Of a stretch of DNA of 64,000 bases, positions 60,788 through 64,000 are shown in pieces (the stretch's first letter is position 1; every line of letters starts with the position of its first letter). The stretch is from Chimonanthus salicifolius. Its lineage: Eukaryota > Streptophyta > Magnoliopsida > Laurales > Calycanthaceae. Under the pieces are notes generated by a model, which saw nothing but the letters and a program-made list of their open reading frames with translations, made no database searches and was not told the origin of the DNA. The stretch is from assembly GCA_013350335.1 (NCBI GenBank), contig CM023541.1, positions 39,734,739-39,798,738 on the forward strand, given 5' to 3'. The position numbers were made by a program, and so were the translations under genes.

Positions 60788-61980
60788 TTATTATAGGACA
60801 AGGACCTATGGTATAATTTATAAATGATTAAGATAAATGCTACGAGTATTAGATAGACATTCGAATTATATAAAAAAAGGAAATATATAAAATTCAAATC
60901 TAATTACAAATGTCAACTTCAAATTGATGTGATAACAACTTCATCAATGATGACGAAATACATATTATAAGATTTTGGTTCATGACTATATGGACTTGAA
61001 TTTGGTACATAAATTGGTATAAAAAAATATAATTTTCGGCCTTTCAAAACTCATTGATTTTAGCTAAGTTTTAATTGTATGAAAATGTAATTTCGAGATG
61101 CATTCAGCGGGAGATGGATTAAAGAATTGTTTATCACCATCCACCTTAAATAGATGGGTGAATATATACATGGCCCACTTTTGATGGATTGGCTTTTGAT
61201 GAAAAAGGACACCTCCAAATCGTGTATTGTTATTGAACTATAATTAAATTAGAATTAATTAAAGTCATCAAGTGATTTGAAAAAAAAGATGCATTCCATA
61301 AAATTCTTAGACTTCAATTTGGTGTACTTCTTTTTCCTTTTATAATACGGTATCCTCGCACGAGAAGATAAGATTAATTAAATGGATAAACAGAATCACC
61401 CACGAACTTCGCATATGAGATAACTTAAAAGGGTCGAACCAAGATCTAAGGTCTAATTTTAGAAGGTTAGGTCAAGTGAAGAATCGAACCCAAAACTTCT
61501 TAGCTCTATTTGAATGAAAATCTTTAGTTTTTCCATTCCAACACAAATCTGAAAATCCCTTCACTGAAAGATCTAATTACTTTACCTCTACTTTAAGATA
61601 AACTTCTTCTCCTAATACCCTTTCGAAAGACTAATCAGTGCTCTAAAAGGCCCCAACACCTCGATCATTAAAAAAGACGAAAAAGTGAGATAAATGAAAA
61701 GCGAAGGGCACCCATAGATTTCACATCCACACGATCGACACATGGATTGAACATGATGATCCTTCAAGACTCATATTGAGAGGTAGACAAACAACATATG
61801 CTTGTTCATGGCGGTGGCAGGGGAATTCCCATTCCAAAGTGCAAAGAAAGAAAGAAAGTAAGAGCATGTTGGGGAAGTTGACACAAGTCAATTATAATTG
61901 TAGGAAAAGTAGTCCTTATTACCATTTGGTTTCCAAAATGGGAACGTTTACACCTACATTCTTTAGATGGCGGTCTGTGT
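60788..61980. other. Intergenic DNA, nothing recognised
   Basis: No gene or complete element. Around 61500-61630, fragments such as AACACAAATCTGAAAATCCC recall the MITE at 57320 but without termini. Confidence 0.4.
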
Positions 61981-61986
61981 GGGAAA

Positions 61987-62039
61987 CCCTTCTCTCTCTC
62001 TCTCTGTCCTACAAAAGGAAGCCACAATGAGAAAGACAG

Positions 62040-62073
<34 letters not shown>

Positions 62074-62077
62074 AAGA
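61987..62077. repeat. Inverted (CT)n / (GA)n microsatellite pair
   Basis: A CTCTCT run at 61988-62006 faces GA runs at about 62036-62077 across a short loop, forming a potential hairpin. Open frames across it are artefacts. Confidence 0.85.
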
Positions 62078-62389
62078 GGGCAATGCCGTGTGGGCCTCCT
62101 TCAACCACAGCTCTGCACATGGAGTGGGCCGGGCCGTCATAACACCAGCCATGCACTTGTTTATCTTTTTTTTCTCACCTCCGCCTCACAAAAATTTTCT
62201 TTCTCCATCCACATGTCATGTGACGTAAATGGAATTTGACCTTTCAAATCTCTATTTTAACACTGATAATAATTTTTATGATGTAATAACTATGGTTGAT
62301 GATGTAAGCACTCATATTCCCTTTAATGAAGTCATATAAAATTATAAACAATGCATTGTGTAGTTTTTGTAAGTATTTCTTCTTCTTTT

Positions 62390-62525
62390 GAATTTACGTG
62401 TGGAAAACTGCAGATACTCAACGTAGAACTTTCAGGGTGAGCCCACTACCCCTAAGGTACACCAATGTGAGGTCATAGAGACTCGAACCGGCAACCTCCC
62501 ACTTTCTGAAGCAGGTGTTACCTTT
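62390..62525 (-). mobile_element. Truncated SINE, minus strand
   Basis: The complement of a B box (GACTCGAACCGGCAACCTCC, about 62481-62500) is followed by a partial upstream segment. The GTGAGCCCACTACCCCTAAG body corresponds to the SINE at 59535. The A-box end is lost at about 62520. Confidence 0.55.
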
Positions 62526-62754
62526 TTTAATTTATAAAGGAATAATAAAAGGTAAATGTTGGAGGGATTAAGCACTAAGCATGACAACTATACACTGAAT
62601 CCAACTTGAGTCAATTACAAATGGGTGCACATAAACTCAATCATAAATCAAGTCAATTGAAAATGAATATTTGATCTAAATTTTAAGGATAAAAAAATGT
62701 AATTATAAAATATACAAATGTGTTTAGGTTTCTTAGAGGATCTAATTAATTTTT

Positions 62755-62890
62755 GGGTATGTGCAATCCTTCCTATCCACAAACACCGAGTAACTCTATA
62801 CAGAGTAGTGCTTTAGAGTGGAGTGAGAATCGAATTCAGAACTCCCACTTCTTAGATAGGTTCCTGGCTATCACTTCAACCCTTTTGGAT
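62755..62890 (-). mobile_element. Candidate SINE of a second type, minus strand
   Basis: The minus strand shows GTTGAAGTGATAGCCAGGAA, then a B-box-like GAATTCGATTCTCACTCC (complement about 62826-62843). The layout resembles the remnant at 57010-57200. No target duplication was resolved. Confidence 0.4.
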
Positions 62891-64000
62891 TAATTCTTTG
62901 ATTTTTATTATGATAACATTAAAAAATAGGTTTAATATGTTTATAAAAAATTTCCTCTAAAAATATACTTATCAAGTTCTCCACAGTTAATCTCTTAACC
63001 ATTCTTTTATATAACAATGTCCATTTTATTACATTAAAATAAAAATATAAATACCCTGTCTTGTTTAATAAAAAAAATAGCAATGTTCAAATCAATGTTT
63101 GAAATTTTAATAATGATCGATCTTTAATATAATAAAATTATACATGTGTCTCTTATTACATGATCAAGCATTCACATACTAGTCTCGTGGTTACTCAATG
63201 TTCGTAGCTTGCATAAATTGTGTACATTCAGAGTTTTATCTAATGATCACGTGTTCATAAATAAAGACGGTGTCTGTATTGGTACAGAGGAGGCACGTGG
63301 CATGAAGATGAAATTCCCTCTTAGAAGTTCCATACAAGTCATTGGATGGTAACCAAGACAAAAGGGTATGAACCGTCTAACTCATACCATTAATATTAAA
63401 GGGGCCTTTCATTGGATTAGAGTGATTAATGGCTAATAGCCGAGCATTAATTAGGCAAACAGCGGCCAGCTACCTTTTTTTTTTAATTATTCAACAAATA
63501 AATGTTTGAATTCTCATTTAATGTGACTTACCTCTCTTTATTATAAAGTATTCCATTGTCAAAAGCGAACCAATCCTCTTTTGAACTAGATTTTCTTTTC
63601 TGTACCACGTGGAGTGTGGAGATAATATTTTCAAATTCTAAATGATTTTACTATATATATAGAACTATTGTACTATGTTTACGTTTGACTATTTTTATTT
63701 TGTTTTATTTAAATAATTAGAAATTAAATTATATGAATGGGAATGACATGGGCCCATGTTTGATATTGTAGCAATTGAATATAAACCAAGAGGATATCAA
63801 TAATCATATAATCTAAAATATTCAAGCTGCTGGTCTTTTTTTTTTTTAAATCAATGCATTTAATTTGTTCAATAATTTTATTATTATTAGATGACACGAC
63901 CAACTAATTGTGACCATGTTGTAAAAATTATAATTATTATTTTTTTTGCACATATATGCGTCTCCAACGTATTTAACTTTATTTTGATTTAATCTCATCT
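62891..64000. other. AT-rich intergenic DNA to the window end
   Basis: No gene, RNA or structured repeat was recognised. Confidence 0.5.

Overview
This is nuclear DNA of a flowering plant. It is AT-rich, its few genes sit far apart, the genes have GT-AG introns, and most of the rest is retrotransposon and small DNA-transposon debris. Every confident protein belongs to a plant family: PRISE/progesterone 5-beta-reductase, a P-type pentatricopeptide repeat (PPR) protein and a ureidoglycolate hydrolase-like cupin. I cannot name the species. The many TG...CA long terminal repeats (LTRs), TRIMs and hAT-type MITEs fit a woody dicot or magnoliid, but that is inference.

Layout. 1-6.7 kb: intergenic, with a GC-rich island (0.83-1.15 kb), a Mutator-type MITE (4.28 kb) and a foldback MITE (5.46 kb). 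6.7-13.6 kb and 21.8-26.4 kb: two copies of one tandemly duplicated block. Each carries an intact two-exon PRISE gene (6981-8456 and 22029-23471) with both predicted catalytic residues. The copies have been remodelled by different insertions: a Stowaway MITE, a 1-kb solo LTR and a TRIM solo LTR in copy 1; a CAGGGGT-ended MITE in copy 2.

13.7-19.3 kb: a broken poly(A)-binding-protein-like RRM sequence split by a 5,192-bp solo LTR. The LTR has a perfect 5-bp target-site duplication, and removing it restores the RNP1 reading frame. It is packed with tandem arrays and palindromes. 19.5-21.2 kb: a retrotransposon 3' end and a long (TA)n tract. 26.4-34.4 kb: no confident gene, but a small TRIM-like element, three hAT-like elements (one nested in another, the third abutting them) and a SINE with an 18-bp target duplication.

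34.45-36.9 kb: an intact single-exon PPR gene on the minus strand, orthologous in appearance to Arabidopsis At5g02860. 40.87-45.57 kb: a three-exon minus-strand ureidoglycolate hydrolase-like gene that no single open reading frame reveals. Its last exon codes for only 21 residues, and its second intron holds a decayed Ty1/copia fragment. 45.6-64 kb: no gene recognised; a complete TRIM with a primer-binding site, a TRIM solo LTR, several MITEs, two large foldback elements and tRNA-derived SINEs.

The genes do not form an evident pathway. The notable gene arrangement is the local PRISE pair. The notable genome biology is the set of transposon insertions that can be dated relative to one another by target duplications and by comparing the two halves of the duplication.
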